A stretch of 64,000 nt of DNA from JBBQWT01 sp038210375 (GTDB lineage Bacteria > Acidobacteriota > Terriglobia > Terriglobales > Acidobacteriaceae), in NCBI GenBank assembly GCA_038210375.1, contig JBBQWT010000006.1, forward strand, positions 61,758 through 125,757. The letters run 5' to 3'. The first letter of the stretch is position 1, and each line of letters begins with the position of its first letter. Made by a program: the position numbers and the translations under genes. Of this stretch, positions 17,562-27,249 are shown one piece after another. The notes under the pieces were generated by a model that was given only the letters and a program-made list of their open reading frames with translations, had not been told where the DNA came from and did not search any database.

Positions 17562-19184
17562 CTAATGTCCCATGACCGCCTTGCCGCTTTTGGGCCGTTT
17601 CATGAAGAACACTGCGGGAACCATCACGGCGACGACGATCCCCAGCAGCTTGAAGCAGTCGATGTAGGCGAGCATGGTGGCCTGGCGAATGATGGAGCCG
17701 TAGATCAGCTTGTAGGCTTGCTGGGCGGCCTGTGCCGGATCTGAGCCGCTGCGACGCAATGCCTGGGCGATTCCCGCGGCGCGCGCCCGGAAGACCGGGT
17801 TCGAATTGTTGATCCCATTCACCATGACGTTCTGGTGAAACTGCGCCCGGCGCGCCAGCATGGTGGTCACCAGGGAAATGCCAATGCTGCCGCCCACGTT
17901 GCGCGCCAGGTTGATCAAGCCGGAAGCGGCGTTGTTCTTCCCCGCGGGAACCGCGGAAAAAGCGATGGTATTGATGGGCACAAACAGAAACGCCATTCCC
18001 AGGGCCTGAAACACGCGCGCCGACATGGCGGTCTGAAAATTGATGTCCAGATCAAAAGTGCTCATGTGGAACAACGACGCGGAAAGGATCATCATGCCGA
18101 GCGCAATCAGGTATCGCGGATCGAACTTCGACACCAGGTAGCCCACCAGCGGCATCACGATCATGATCGCCAGCCCTCCGGGCGAGATCACCATGCCTGC
18201 CTCCTGCGCGGTATAGCCCATCAAGGTCTGGAGGAAGAGCGGCAGCAAGACCGTGCTGGACAACAGCACGAAACCCACCATGAACATCAGGGAATTGGCG
18301 GCGAGAAAGGTGCGGTCTTTGAGCAGCCGGAAATCCACGATAGGAGACTTCTGCCGCAGCTCCCAGAAGACCACCGTGACCAGGCTGAGCACGGCAATGG
18401 CGCTGAAGATCACGATGTAGGGTGATTCGAACCAGTCATCGCGCTGGCCCTTGTCGAGTACCACCTGCAACAAGCCCAGGCCGACGGTCAGCAGGCCGAG
18501 GCCGATGTAATCGACGCGGATCCCGGCCATGGCTTCGCGGTTCTTCTTCAAATAGGGCGGGTCCTGCACCAGTCTTTGGGTGAGGAACAACGACAGGATG
18601 CCCACCGGAATATTGATGAGAAAAATCCAGCGCCAGCTGAAATTATCAGTGATGTACCCGCCCAGGGTGGGGCCGATGGCGGGCGCCAGCACCACCGCGA
18701 ACCCGTAAACGGCGAAAGCCATGCCGCGCTTTTCCGGGGAAAAGGTATCGGCGAGAATGGCTTGCTCGCTGGGCTGCAAGCCGCCGCCGCCCAGGCCCTG
18801 GATGACGCGAAACAGGATCAGCAGCGGAAGCGTGGGCGCCAGGCCGCACAGCAGTGAGCTGACGGTGAAGACGATGACGCAACCCATATAGAAACGCTTG
18901 CGGCCGAGCATCACTGAAAACCATCCGCTCATGGGGAGGATGATGGCGTTCGACACCAGGTACGAGGTCAGCACCCAGGTAGCTTCGTCCTCGCCCGCGG
19001 AAAGGCCCCCGGCGATATGGGGAAGCGCGACATTGGCCACGCTGGTATCGAGAATCTCCATGAACGTTGCCAGGGTGACCGCGAGTGTGATGACCCAGGG
19101 GTTGCCGAGGGGACGCCAGGGCGCTTCGGCCGGCGAAGGGGCCGCGGGGTCAGCAACGTTCAGGGATGATGAGGTCGTGCTCAT
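17562..19184 (-). CDS. DHA2-family drug:H+ antiporter, inner-membrane component (EmrB/QacA type)
   Basis: A 540-residue major facilitator superfamily protein with about 14 predicted membrane helices. Motif A-like (SGWFSVMLGRKRFYMG) lies after helix 2. The antiporter motif C-like stretch GFAVVLAPAIGPTLGGYI is near 155-172, with the WRWIFLINIPVGI signature of the DHA2 family. It would export hydrophobic toxic compounds by proton antiport through the adaptor and TolC-like channel encoded just upstream. The gap to the adaptor gene is 73 bp. Substrate unknown. Confidence 0.92.
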   Translation of the reverse strand: MSTTSSSLNVADPAAPSPAEAPWRPLGNPWVITLAVTLATFMEILDTSVANVALPHIAGGLSAGEDEATWVLTSYLVSNAIILPMSGWFSVMLGRKRFYMGCVIVFTVSSLLCGLAPTLPLLILFRVIQGLGGGGLQPSEQAILADTFSPEKRGMAFAVYGFAVVLAPAIGPTLGGYITDNFSWRWIFLINIPVGILSLFLTQRLVQDPPYLKKNREAMAGIRVDYIGLGLLTVGLGLLQVVLDKGQRDDWFESPYIVIFSAIAVLSLVTVVFWELRQKSPIVDFRLLKDRTFLAANSLMFMVGFVLLSSTVLLPLFLQTLMGYTAQEAGMVISPGGLAIMIVMPLVGYLVSKFDPRYLIALGMMILSASLFHMSTFDLDINFQTAMSARVFQALGMAFLFVPINTIAFSAVPAGKNNAASGLINLARNVGGSIGISLVTTMLARRAQFHQNVMVNGINNSNPVFRARAAGIAQALRRSGSDPAQAAQQAYKLIYGSIIRQATMLAYIDCFKLLGIVVAVMVPAVFFMKRPKSGKAVMGH

Positions 19185-19257
19185 GAAAGGTTGAACTTAC
19201 AACGCGGCTGTTTCCCATCCCACTTTTCGCTTGTCCAGGATGGATGCGCGCGCGGAA

Positions 19258-20607
19258 TTACTGAACCTTTACCCGGGGCTCGGCGGACATGCCGGGACGC
19301 AGCGCGTGATCGGAATTCTCGCCCGGGTTCAAAACGATTTTTACGGGAAGACGCTGCACCACCTTTACGTAGTTTCCGGTGGCGTTTTCCGGCGGCAGCA
19401 GGCTGAAGCGGGCGCCGCTGGCGGCGCCGATGCTATCCACCTTCCCCTGGTAGTCTTTGCCGGTGCTGTCGCAGTGAATTTCGACCGCCTGCCCGGGGTG
19501 CATTTTCTTTAACTGTGTCTCTTTGAAGTTGGCGGTCAGCCACACGTCATCAAGCGGAACGATGGACATAATTTCCTGGCCGGTCTGGACGTTCTGTCCG
19601 GATTCAACCGATTTCTTGCCCACCACTCCGTTCACCGGCGCCACAATTTTCGTGTACTGCAGGTTGAGCAGGGCCTGGTCGAGCGCTGACTGATATTTTT
19701 TTATCTCGGCGTCGGCGGCAGAGGCGCGTGCGCGCGTGACCGCGACCTGCTGGGGCCCGGTGCCGGCGGCCTGCAGCGTGGATTGGGCTTCGGCGATGCG
19801 TCCCCGTGATTGGGTGATCTGCTGCTGCGCCACCGAACCGGAAGCGCGCACCGCATCCACCGAAGCGGCTGTGGCCTTGGCAGTGGCGACCGCCTGGTCG
19901 TATTGCTGGCGGGAAATTTCATCGCGCTCCACCAGTTGCTTGTAGCGGGCAAGATCGGTTTGGGCTTTCACGTTGTTAGCTTCAGCTTCGCGCAGGCGCG
20001 CTTGCGCGGCCTCTGACTGGCGTTGCGAACCCAGCAGGGCGCTGCGATTATTTTGCACTTCCACTCGCGCGCTGCTGAGCTGGCTGGCAGTATCGGCGGC
20101 GGTGATGGAGAGGGCCTGGCGCGCGGCTTGCGCCGTGGCCTCGGCATTGGCGAGGTCGGCGCGGGCGCGATCAACCGCCACCTGAAAATCAGCGGAATCG
20201 ATCTCCGCCAGCGGGTCGCCGGCTTTCACCGTCTGGTTTTCATCCACGTAAACCTTGGTCACATGGCCGGCCAGCCGCGCGCTCACCGCGTGAATATGCG
20301 CGTCCACCTGGGCGTCGTCGGTGGTCTCCCATCCGGCATAGTGGCGCCATACCAGGTAACCAATTACGGCCAGCGCCAGCACCAGGAGGATGCCGGCAAA
20401 CTTGAAGCGCGAACGCTTGTGGAACCGCCGCGATTCGGAACCGCCGAAGCTGTCGCTGACCGCCTCGTGGGGCTCCACGCGGGGCTGTTGCGGAGCGGCC
20501 CCGGCGGGGCGGCCCTCGGTTGTTGCCTGCTCGCGCGCCGTGGACGAAGCCGCTTCGACTCCAGGCCCTGCGGCGGTTTTTTCATTGGGATCAGATTCTC
20601 TCGCCAT
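19258..20607 (-). CDS. HlyD/EmrA-family membrane fusion (adaptor) protein
   Basis: A 449-residue periplasmic adaptor anchored by one helix at about 71-90 after a long disordered, charged N-terminus. VSARLAGHVTKVYVDENQTVKAGDPLAEID is the split biotinyl-lipoyl domain, followed by a long Ala/Gln-rich alpha-helical hairpin and the returning lipoyl half (IVAPVNGVVGKKSVESGQNV). It bridges the DHA2 pump and the outer-membrane channel. The gene starts 3 bp after the tolC-like stop. Confidence 0.93.
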   Translation of the reverse strand: MARESDPNEKTAAGPGVEAASSTAREQATTEGRPAGAAPQQPRVEPHEAVSDSFGGSESRRFHKRSRFKFAGILLVLALAVIGYLVWRHYAGWETTDDAQVDAHIHAVSARLAGHVTKVYVDENQTVKAGDPLAEIDSADFQVAVDRARADLANAEATAQAARQALSITAADTASQLSSARVEVQNNRSALLGSQRQSEAAQARLREAEANNVKAQTDLARYKQLVERDEISRQQYDQAVATAKATAASVDAVRASGSVAQQQITQSRGRIAEAQSTLQAAGTGPQQVAVTRARASAADAEIKKYQSALDQALLNLQYTKIVAPVNGVVGKKSVESGQNVQTGQEIMSIVPLDDVWLTANFKETQLKKMHPGQAVEIHCDSTGKDYQGKVDSIGAASGARFSLLPPENATGNYVKVVQRLPVKIVLNPGENSDHALRPGMSAEPRVKVQ

Positions 20608-20610
20608 GCT

Positions 20611-22131
20611 TCACTTCCCTTCGAGATAGCGCCGGCCTTCGGCTTCGGCGACTCCCATGGCACGGGCCAGGGTCAGCTTGGCCAGGTTGTAGGAGTAGAG
20701 GCTGGAAATATAAAAGTCGTTGGCGCCGGCCAGGGCTTCCTGGGCTTGAACCAGCTCGAGGTTGTCAGCCACGCCGGCGGAAAATCGGTCACGGGATTGC
20801 TCCAGCGCTTTCTGCGCGAGCTCGGTGGAGCTGGCGCCGAGGCGGACTTGCTCGGCAGCGGCGTTGAGATCAAGAAAGGCGGCGCGAATTTCGAAATCCA
20901 CGCGGCCACGCAGGTCTTCAAGCTCCGAATTTTTCTGATCGACCACCACCCCGGCCTGCATCACCTCGCCACGGATTCTTCCGCCGGTAAAGATCGGAAT
21001 GCGCACGCTGCCAGTTACGTGAAACGTTCCGTGAGTGTGCGCCAGGGTCTCGCCAATGTCGCCGTAATCGGCGTCAACTCCGACGGTGGGCAGACGTTCG
21101 GACTGGGTGGCGCGGCGGTTTAGTTCGGCGGCGCGCACCTGAGCTGCCGCCGACTTGAGATCGGGGCGGCTGTCATAGGCGCGGCGCAACGCATCCTGAA
21201 GTCCGATGCCGTCGAGCGAGCTGTAAGGCGCGGTATCGGCGAGCTCAATTTCCTGCCCCGCGGGCAGGCCGATGATGCGCGCCAGGGTGAGCTTGTTCTT
21301 GGCAAAATCGTTGCGCACCGTCACTAGCGCCTGCTGCCGGGTTTGCTGCTGTACCTGGCTGCGCAGCTCATCGATGGCCGGCGACAGCCCGGCCTTGTGC
21401 AGGTCCACGGCCTTGGCCAGCAGCGCCTGGGCGGTCGCCAGCTGGGCCTGCGCGTCCACGATGCGCGAGCCCGACGATAGCGCCTGCAGATACGCGGCGG
21501 CGGCCACGAACACCACGAAATTGCGCGCGTCCTGGTAGGAATACTGCGCTGCGGAAACGTTCTGCACCGAGGCGCGTTCGCGGTTCAGCGCCGAAAGATC
21601 GAGCACCGGCTGCGAAAGATAAGCGCGCGCGTCGAAGAAACTGAACGGACCGACGACCAGTGGAACCCCTGGGAAGTTGATGCCGCGCGCCGCCAGATTT
21701 TCCTGCGCCACGTTGGCGCTGGCCACCCCGGTGATCGAGGGCAGCAGGCGGCTCAACTCCTGCAATTGCTGGGCGCGGGCGCTGCGCGTTCTCAGGTCGC
21801 CCAGCAGAAGTCCCAGGTTCTGGTGCAACGCTCGTTGGATCACGTCATCGAGCGACAGCCGCAGAATTCCTCCGGTGGCTTGTCCGGAAGCGACGCTGCC
21901 ATAAAACGGATTGGTCTGGGTCAGGCTGTAATTGGCCGCCGGCATCGGACGCGGGGTCTGGCGGTTGCCATTGGGAGACTGCGCGGGCGCCGACGGGTTC
22001 TGCAACAGGACGCCCTGCTCCATTGTGCTGAGACCAAAACTATCCTGGGCGCGCGCGGTCGAGATGCATACAACCGATATAAACAAAGATAAAAGAGAAA
22101 GCGTAACTTCCCGGCGGGAATTGAGATTCAT
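20611..22131 (-). CDS. TolC-family outer-membrane efflux channel
   Basis: A 506-residue protein with signal peptide at 1-29 (ending STARAQ) and two outer-membrane-efflux (OEP) repeats of long helices and short strands. ISLDDVIQRAL-like and RPDLKSAAAQVRAAELNRR segments are typical. It is first in the exporter operon, which puts the channel before the adaptor and pump. About 60 residues between the signal peptide and first OEP repeat are Pro/Gln/Asn-rich and probably disordered. No regulator gene adjoins the operon. Confidence 0.92.
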   Translation of the reverse strand: MNLNSRREVTLSLLSLFISVVCISTARAQDSFGLSTMEQGVLLQNPSAPAQSPNGNRQTPRPMPAANYSLTQTNPFYGSVASGQATGGILRLSLDDVIQRALHQNLGLLLGDLRTRSARAQQLQELSRLLPSITGVASANVAQENLAARGINFPGVPLVVGPFSFFDARAYLSQPVLDLSALNRERASVQNVSAAQYSYQDARNFVVFVAAAAYLQALSSGSRIVDAQAQLATAQALLAKAVDLHKAGLSPAIDELRSQVQQQTRQQALVTVRNDFAKNKLTLARIIGLPAGQEIELADTAPYSSLDGIGLQDALRRAYDSRPDLKSAAAQVRAAELNRRATQSERLPTVGVDADYGDIGETLAHTHGTFHVTGSVRIPIFTGGRIRGEVMQAGVVVDQKNSELEDLRGRVDFEIRAAFLDLNAAAEQVRLGASSTELAQKALEQSRDRFSAGVADNLELVQAQEALAGANDFYISSLYSYNLAKLTLARAMGVAEAEGRRYLEGK

Positions 22132-22289
22132 GCCTTATCCTGACAGTAGAAGCTTTAGAGATGATTCCGTTTTCAATTAGATTCAACCCGCACCCCGCGC
22201 CGCAAATACTTTGAATCGCCGTAGCCGAAGTTCTATAGGAAAAAGGATCGCAGAAAGTAAGTTTCAGGCTCACCCAGGAAAAGTCGCTC

Positions 22290-23270
22290 ATGGCAATTGG
22301 ACCAGTACCGCCGATTTATAACCCCGAAGAAAATCGGGACCTGGGATTCGGCTCAGTCGTTTCCACGGAAAGCCACCTACGGCTACTGAACCGCGACGGC
22401 AGCTTCAACGTGAAGCGGCGCGGTCTGGGTTTCTGGGAATCGATCAGCTTTTATCATGCGCTGCTGACCATGTCATGGTGGAAGTTCCTGGCCATGGTGA
22501 CGCTGGCCTATACCGGCGCCAACGCCATTTTCGCGCTCATATATATCTGGTGCGGGCCGGGCGCGCTGCAATCCACATTCACTCCGCGAACGGCGCCAGG
22601 CGTCAGTGCTTCAGCTTCAGCTTTTGCTGAGGCATTTTTCTTCAGCGTGCAGACCCTTTCCACCATCGGCTACGGACACGTGGTGCCGGTGGGATTGCTC
22701 GCCAACACAGTGGTGGCGGTGGAATCGCTACTGGGCCTGCTGATGATCGCGCTGGTCACCGGGATCATCTTCGCGCGGTTTTCCCGGCCCACCGCCAGCA
22801 TTCTCTACAGCCGCAACGCGGTGGTCGCGCCCTACAAGGGGATCACCGCCTTTGAGTTTCGCGTGATCAACGCCCGCAGCAACCAGATCATCGAGCTCGA
22901 GGCCAAGTTGATCTTCACCCATTTCGCCTCGGTCAACGGCAGCAACCAGCGGCGCTATTTCAGCTTGCCCCTGGAGCGCGGCAAGGTCGCGTTCTTTCCC
23001 CTGACCTGGACGATCGTCCATCCCATCGATAGCGAGAGCCCGCTGTTTGGCCTGACCCAGGAGGAACTGGTGGCAAGCAGCTCCGAATTCCTGATCTTGC
23101 TAACCGGCATCGACGAGACCTTCTCGCAGACCGTGCATAGCCGATCATCGTATAAAGCGGAAGAAGTGGTGTGGAATGCGAAGTTCATCAACATGTTCAG
23201 CAAATCTGATGGCGGAGAGCTGCTCAGCGTGAATCTGCAGAAATTTCACGGGATCGAGAAGGTGTCATGA
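22290..23270 (+). CDS. inward-rectifier K+ channel (KirBac type)
   Basis: A 326-residue channel subunit. It has an N-terminal slide helix, TM1 at about 63-87, a pore helix and the K+-selectivity filter TIGYG at 125-129, TM2 at about 139-163, and then a C-terminal immunoglobulin-like IRK domain. This architecture is that of bacterial Kir channels, which work as tetramers. An AGGAAA element lies about 9 bp before the ATG. Its stop overlaps the start of the next gene by 4 bp (ATGA), so the two are translationally coupled. Confidence 0.94.
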   Translation: MAIGPVPPIYNPEENRDLGFGSVVSTESHLRLLNRDGSFNVKRRGLGFWESISFYHALLTMSWWKFLAMVTLAYTGANAIFALIYIWCGPGALQSTFTPRTAPGVSASASAFAEAFFFSVQTLSTIGYGHVVPVGLLANTVVAVESLLGLLMIALVTGIIFARFSRPTASILYSRNAVVAPYKGITAFEFRVINARSNQIIELEAKLIFTHFASVNGSNQRRYFSLPLERGKVAFFPLTWTIVHPIDSESPLFGLTQEELVASSSEFLILLTGIDETFSQTVHSRSSYKAEEVVWNAKFINMFSKSDGGELLSVNLQKFHGIEKVS

Positions 23271-23542
23271 TCCCGGATGCCGATGGGTTTGTGGATGTGT
23301 TCACGACCGCGCAGGAATCTGAGGCTTTGGTGGTGGCAAGCCTGCTGGAATCGGCGGGCATCGATGCGAAGATCGTCCCGCCGATCATGTCGCGCATATC
23401 TGGGGATGGGATCCACCAGGATTTTCTTGGCGATGGATATGTGATTCGGGTAAATCCTGATCAGGCCGAAGATGCTCGGGCCTTTATCGATAGGTCGCAG
23501 GATTCATCGGATGAACAAGGTTCATCGGAACAGGAGGAGTGA
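23267..23542 (+). CDS. DUF2007-like small protein, copy 1
   Basis: A 91-residue protein coupled to the channel gene by an ATGA overlap. The core, VDVFTTAQESEALVVASLLESAGI, matches the DUF2007 family ('putative signal transducing protein'), a small ferredoxin-like fold of unknown role. A second, clearly paralogous gene lies at 24213. Coupling to a K+ channel suggests a regulatory or sensing role for that channel, which is inference. The last 15 residues are Ser/Glu-rich. Confidence 0.75.
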   Translation: MIPDADGFVDVFTTAQESEALVVASLLESAGIDAKIVPPIMSRISGDGIHQDFLGDGYVIRVNPDQAEDARAFIDRSQDSSDEQGSSEQEE

Positions 23543-24212
23543 GAACTTTTTTTGGGACCTAGTGGTCCATCAATCTGGGACGAACTGGAATCCTGGGTGG
23601 GAGCCGAGGCCTTTCTTGAATTGTCATTCCAAGCGCAGCCGAGGAACCTTTTGTTTCCTTTCAGGTAGGAGGAAGTCGGCCGGAGTCAATGGATTCACCG
23701 GGGCTTCGAATTGGTTCTACGCATAGCCTGCCTTTGATCTGCTTTTACTTAGACCGAGCGAATGGGGTAGGTACTGTGCTCCCGTGGAAGGCTTGTTTCC
23801 TTCCGCGGTTAGAGTCAAAGGCAGGCTGCGCGTAAGAACCTGAGCGGCGTTTTTTTGAGTGTGTGGCTTGGCGGGTAACGCGGATTACGCACAGGAAACA
23901 AAAGGTTCCTCGGCTTCGCTCGGAATGACAATTCTTGGAAAACGCCGCTCTGTCCCCGAGGAAACTTAAAACGTCGCACTTTCCCGGACAACCGTTAAAA
24001 CGTGCGCCTGCACCGGAGGACATATAGGAAGTACGCTCTCACGAAAGGACGTTTGAAACGCAGGCTTCCGAAGCACATATGTGTGGGCTTCTGCAGGTTC
24101 TATCAAGTTCGACTGTTCACCTGAGTTGCATTACATTACGATTTTGGAGTTTTCGCATCCTATATATGAGCGCGCTGAATAGCGCAGACAGCACTTATCT
24201 TCTGGAGGATTC
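23543..24212. other. 670-bp non-coding stretch between two DUF2007 genes
   Basis: No credible gene. It contains the 317-bp imperfect inverted-repeat element at 23618-23934. After it, TTAAAACGT occurs twice (about 23966 and 23995), each followed by similar C/G-rich runs, hinting at a short degenerate direct repeat. Confidence 0.6.
23618..23934. repeat. MITE-like compound inverted-repeat element
   Basis: The outer arms at 23618-23658 and 23894-23934 are reverse complements at 39 of 41 positions. Inner arms at 23713-23737 and 23815-23840 pair over about 25 bp with two mismatches and one gap. A hairpin with a 6-bp stem (GGAAGG/CCTTCC) sits at 23786-23804 between them. The outer arm core resembles GTCATTCCGAGCG...GAGGAA-type intergenic repeats found in many bacterial genomes. 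No transposase is encoded. Confidence 0.8.
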
Positions 24213-24488
24213 ATGAGCAGCCCTGACCCGAATCGCGAAATGGTGGATGTATTTGATACGCAGCAGGAATCGGAAGCGCTGGTGGTCAAGGGCTTGCTGG
24301 AATCGGCGGGCATCAACGCGATTGAAGTTTCGCTCGATGCGCAACAGGACGTGCTGCCCGGAGTGGGCGGGGTGGTGATTCGCGTGCCGCCACAGCAGGC
24401 CGCCGACGCCCGCGCCATTATCGCCGCCTCGCAGAAGCCGGCCGCGTCATCCACGCCCGTTGCCATCCGCCCTGACCCGGCGGTTTAA
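24213..24488 (+). CDS. DUF2007-like small protein, copy 2
   Basis: A 91-residue paralogue of the gene at 23267. VDVFDTQQESEALVVKGLLESAGINA matches copy 1 at about 17 of the same positions, and the nucleotide sequences also match over CTGGAATCGGCGGGCATC. TCTGGAGGATTC just upstream supplies a ribosome-binding site (GGAGG about 5 bp before the ATG). The C-terminal tail (AASSTPVAIRPDPAV) differs from copy 1. Function unknown; the copy probably arose by local duplication. Confidence 0.75.
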   Translation: MSSPDPNREMVDVFDTQQESEALVVKGLLESAGINAIEVSLDAQQDVLPGVGGVVIRVPPQQAADARAIIAASQKPAASSTPVAIRPDPAV

Positions 24489-24501
24489 CCGGTCCGGCGC
24501 C

Positions 24502-27249
24502 CTAGCGCATGGCCCGGTTGCCAAGCAGCGGCGTCACTGAATTTCCATCCAGATAAAACGTGACCGCGCCATCGATGTCGGTGCGATAGGTGCTTACCCG
24601 GGCCTGCTGCAGCCGGTCGAGGACCACCGGCTTGGGGTGTCCAAACAAATTTTCGAGGCCGACCGAGATGACCGCGTAGCGCGGATGTACCGCCGCCAGG
24701 AATTCAGGCGTGGTGGAGGTTGCGCTGCCATGATGGCCAACTTTTAACAAGTCGGCGTGGACATCTCCGACGCCCATCAATTCTTCGCTGGTCTTCTCCG
24801 CATCGCCTTCGAGCAACGCCGAGGTCTTGCCCAGCGTAAACAACATGGCCAGGGAATCGTCGTTGCGCGGCTGCGCGTTCAACTCCCACCGCCGCGGAGG
24901 CGCCAGCACCCGCAGGTTCGCTCCGCCGAAATCACGGGTGTCCCCGGAAAACAAATGAACGACTTCGGTGTGACCGGCACGCGCCTGCTCAAGCAGTGCG
25001 GTAAACGGTGAGACCGGAGGGTCCATCCCAATCCAAAGCTCACGCGGATGAAAGTTGGCGACGACGCTGGGCAAGCCGCCCAGATGATCGCTGTGGGCGT
25101 GGGTCAGGGCCACGACATCGAGATGATCGATGCCGCGGTGCCAGAGGTAGGGTGAGACCACCTCTTCGCCATAGTCGAAATCGGAATGGGCACGGCCGGT
25201 GGGGCCGCCGCCATCGATCAACAGGGTGCGGCCCTGGGGCGAGACCACGAGGATGGCGTCTCCCTGGCCGACGTCGATGGCGGTGACCTCAAGGGTGTTA
25301 GGTACGAAATGAGGATGTGCGGGCTGGCCCAGACCGACCGCGACTGCGAACAGCAGGGCGAGGCCGGCGGCGGCCAGCCAGCGCCGGCGGCGCACCAGCA
25401 TCATCGCCAGCACCAGGCTGGCGAGCGCTGCCACCGTTATCATTATTGAAGGGGTTGCCACCCGCAGCTCCGCAAAACGCAAGCCGCCCAACCGGGTGAT
25501 GCAACCTGTAATCGCATGCAGCACGATCGCGCCCGCGGCAGCGGGAATGCTGGCCAATGGCAGCCAGATATACGACAGCAGCAACGCCAACATCGCGGTG
25601 GGCATGACCAAGCCGGTGAGCGGCACCACGACGATATTGGCGAGAAGCCCAACTGACGTGGCGCGATGAAAGTACACCGCCATGGGCAGGGCCAGGGCCA
25701 ACTGCATCACCGCGGACACCAGCAAAATTTCGTACCCAAACAATCCCCCCCGCGCCGCGAAGGTCACCAGCCGGCGCGCCGTTTTTTCGCCGCGCGCGAT
25801 GAAGCTCTGGGTCGAGGCGCCGATTGCCGATCCGGTAAAAAGCTGGGCAAGTTTCCGGGAAACCATTCTGATCTCCACCCGGAACTGCGCCTGCGCGGGA
25901 GCGAACTGGATGTCGTAGTCGCGGGAATCGAGGCTGGCCAGGGCGCGGCGGTACGGCGTCGAGGTCCGGTCGAGCAGCGGAACGGCGATGCCGGCAATGG
26001 CCAGCACCGCCAGAAACGTCATTTGAAATCCCGCGTCCAACAGGGCGGAAGGGTCGATGACCAGCACCACCAGCGCCGCGCTTCCGATGGTGTTCAGCGC
26101 TTCGCGCTGCCGGAAAAGCAGCCGGGTCACCAGGTAACTTGCCAGCATCAGCACCGCGCGTTGAATGGGCGCTCCCAGATCGGTCAGATACGCGTAACCG
26201 GCGGCGAGCGCGATGGTCACCAGCGTGGCTGCAAACGGGTTGCAGCGCATCCGCTGGGCTGCCCAGAAAATCACCAGGGCGAAGATGGTGACGTTCAACC
26301 CTGAAACTACCAGCAGGTGATAGGCGCCGGTGCGTTGAAACGCCAGCCGGGTATCGCGCGTCACCTGGGAGCGTTCGCCCACCAGCACCGCCCGCAACAT
26401 GGCGTCATCGGCGGGCGGCCACAGTTGATTCATCTTGCCAAACAAGCTGCGCCGCGCCGCGCTCTTCCAGCGGCCATACCAGTGGCTGGGGCCGCGCGGT
26501 AAAAGCACTACATCGCCCGCGCCGGCCGCGGCCAGTGCCTGGATTCCGTTCTGCAGGAGGTATCCGCGGTAATCGAAAGCGCCGGGATCGCCAAAATTCC
26601 GCGGCAGGCGCAGCTTGGCGGGAAACTGGATGCGCTCGCCATAGATGAATTGCCGCTGGGTTGAAACATCGTCTTCCCCGGCTGCTGGAGCATAAATATT
26701 CAAGCGAATCCCCGCGGTACTGCCGGCCGCAACTCCGCCGAATTCAATTTGCTCGACCTTAATATCAAGCGACTGCTGGCTTTCCAGTTTGTGGCCGGAG
26801 GGTGCGCCGCCGATCAATGCGTAATCGGGGCCTGGGTTCGCGTGCGTGCGAATGACCCCGTCGCGAACCACCATCCCGGTGACCGTTACCTCGCCGGCGC
26901 GAGCATAAGCAGAAAGGTCGGGCGCGCTCGGGCGATTGGCATGCAGCTGCCAGGCCAGCGCTCCCAGCAGAACCACCGCGCCCAGGGAAAGCATCCACGA
27001 AATACGAGACCGGCGAGGACTGAAAAAGATCGCGGCGATGATGAACCCGATGGCGCTCGCCACCCACCACGATGGCGGACGCCACGCATGCTGGCCGGCG
27101 ATGATTCCCGCGGCGAAGGCGAGGACGGCATACAACATCGGCAGTTTGGGCGGGGCCTGCCCGGCGCCGGGGGACGGGGCAGATGCGGAGGGCGGCGGCG
27201 AGCCGGTGTTTGAACCCTTCCGGCTGAAGATGCCAGCGAGCGGCGTCAA
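24502..27249 (-). CDS. comEC: ComEC/Rec2-family DNA uptake channel
   Basis: A 915-residue polytopic protein. It has an N-terminal membrane segment with a DUF4131-type soluble domain, a central competence domain of many helices (VSGLNVTIFALVIFW, then repeated hydrophobic helices to about 640), and a C-terminal metallo-beta-lactamase domain with DVGQGDAILV and the metal-binding THAHSDHLGG motif. It imports single-stranded DNA across the inner membrane during transformation. The annotated start is a TTG overlapping the upstream stop (TTGA). The first 35 residues are Pro/Ser-rich, so initiation further in is possible. No other competence genes are in the window. Confidence 0.9.
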   Translation of the reverse strand: MTPLAGIFSRKGSNTGSPPPSASAPSPGAGQAPPKLPMLYAVLAFAAGIIAGQHAWRPPSWWVASAIGFIIAAIFFSPRRSRISWMLSLGAVVLLGALAWQLHANRPSAPDLSAYARAGEVTVTGMVVRDGVIRTHANPGPDYALIGGAPSGHKLESQQSLDIKVEQIEFGGVAAGSTAGIRLNIYAPAAGEDDVSTQRQFIYGERIQFPAKLRLPRNFGDPGAFDYRGYLLQNGIQALAAAGAGDVVLLPRGPSHWYGRWKSAARRSLFGKMNQLWPPADDAMLRAVLVGERSQVTRDTRLAFQRTGAYHLLVVSGLNVTIFALVIFWAAQRMRCNPFAATLVTIALAAGYAYLTDLGAPIQRAVLMLASYLVTRLLFRQREALNTIGSAALVVLVIDPSALLDAGFQMTFLAVLAIAGIAVPLLDRTSTPYRRALASLDSRDYDIQFAPAQAQFRVEIRMVSRKLAQLFTGSAIGASTQSFIARGEKTARRLVTFAARGGLFGYEILLVSAVMQLALALPMAVYFHRATSVGLLANIVVVPLTGLVMPTAMLALLLSYIWLPLASIPAAAGAIVLHAITGCITRLGGLRFAELRVATPSIMITVAALASLVLAMMLVRRRRWLAAAGLALLFAVAVGLGQPAHPHFVPNTLEVTAIDVGQGDAILVVSPQGRTLLIDGGGPTGRAHSDFDYGEEVVSPYLWHRGIDHLDVVALTHAHSDHLGGLPSVVANFHPRELWIGMDPPVSPFTALLEQARAGHTEVVHLFSGDTRDFGGANLRVLAPPRRWELNAQPRNDDSLAMLFTLGKTSALLEGDAEKTSEELMGVGDVHADLLKVGHHGSATSTTPEFLAAVHPRYAVISVGLENLFGHPKPVVLDRLQQARVSTYRTDIDGAVTFYLDGNSVTPLLGNRAMR

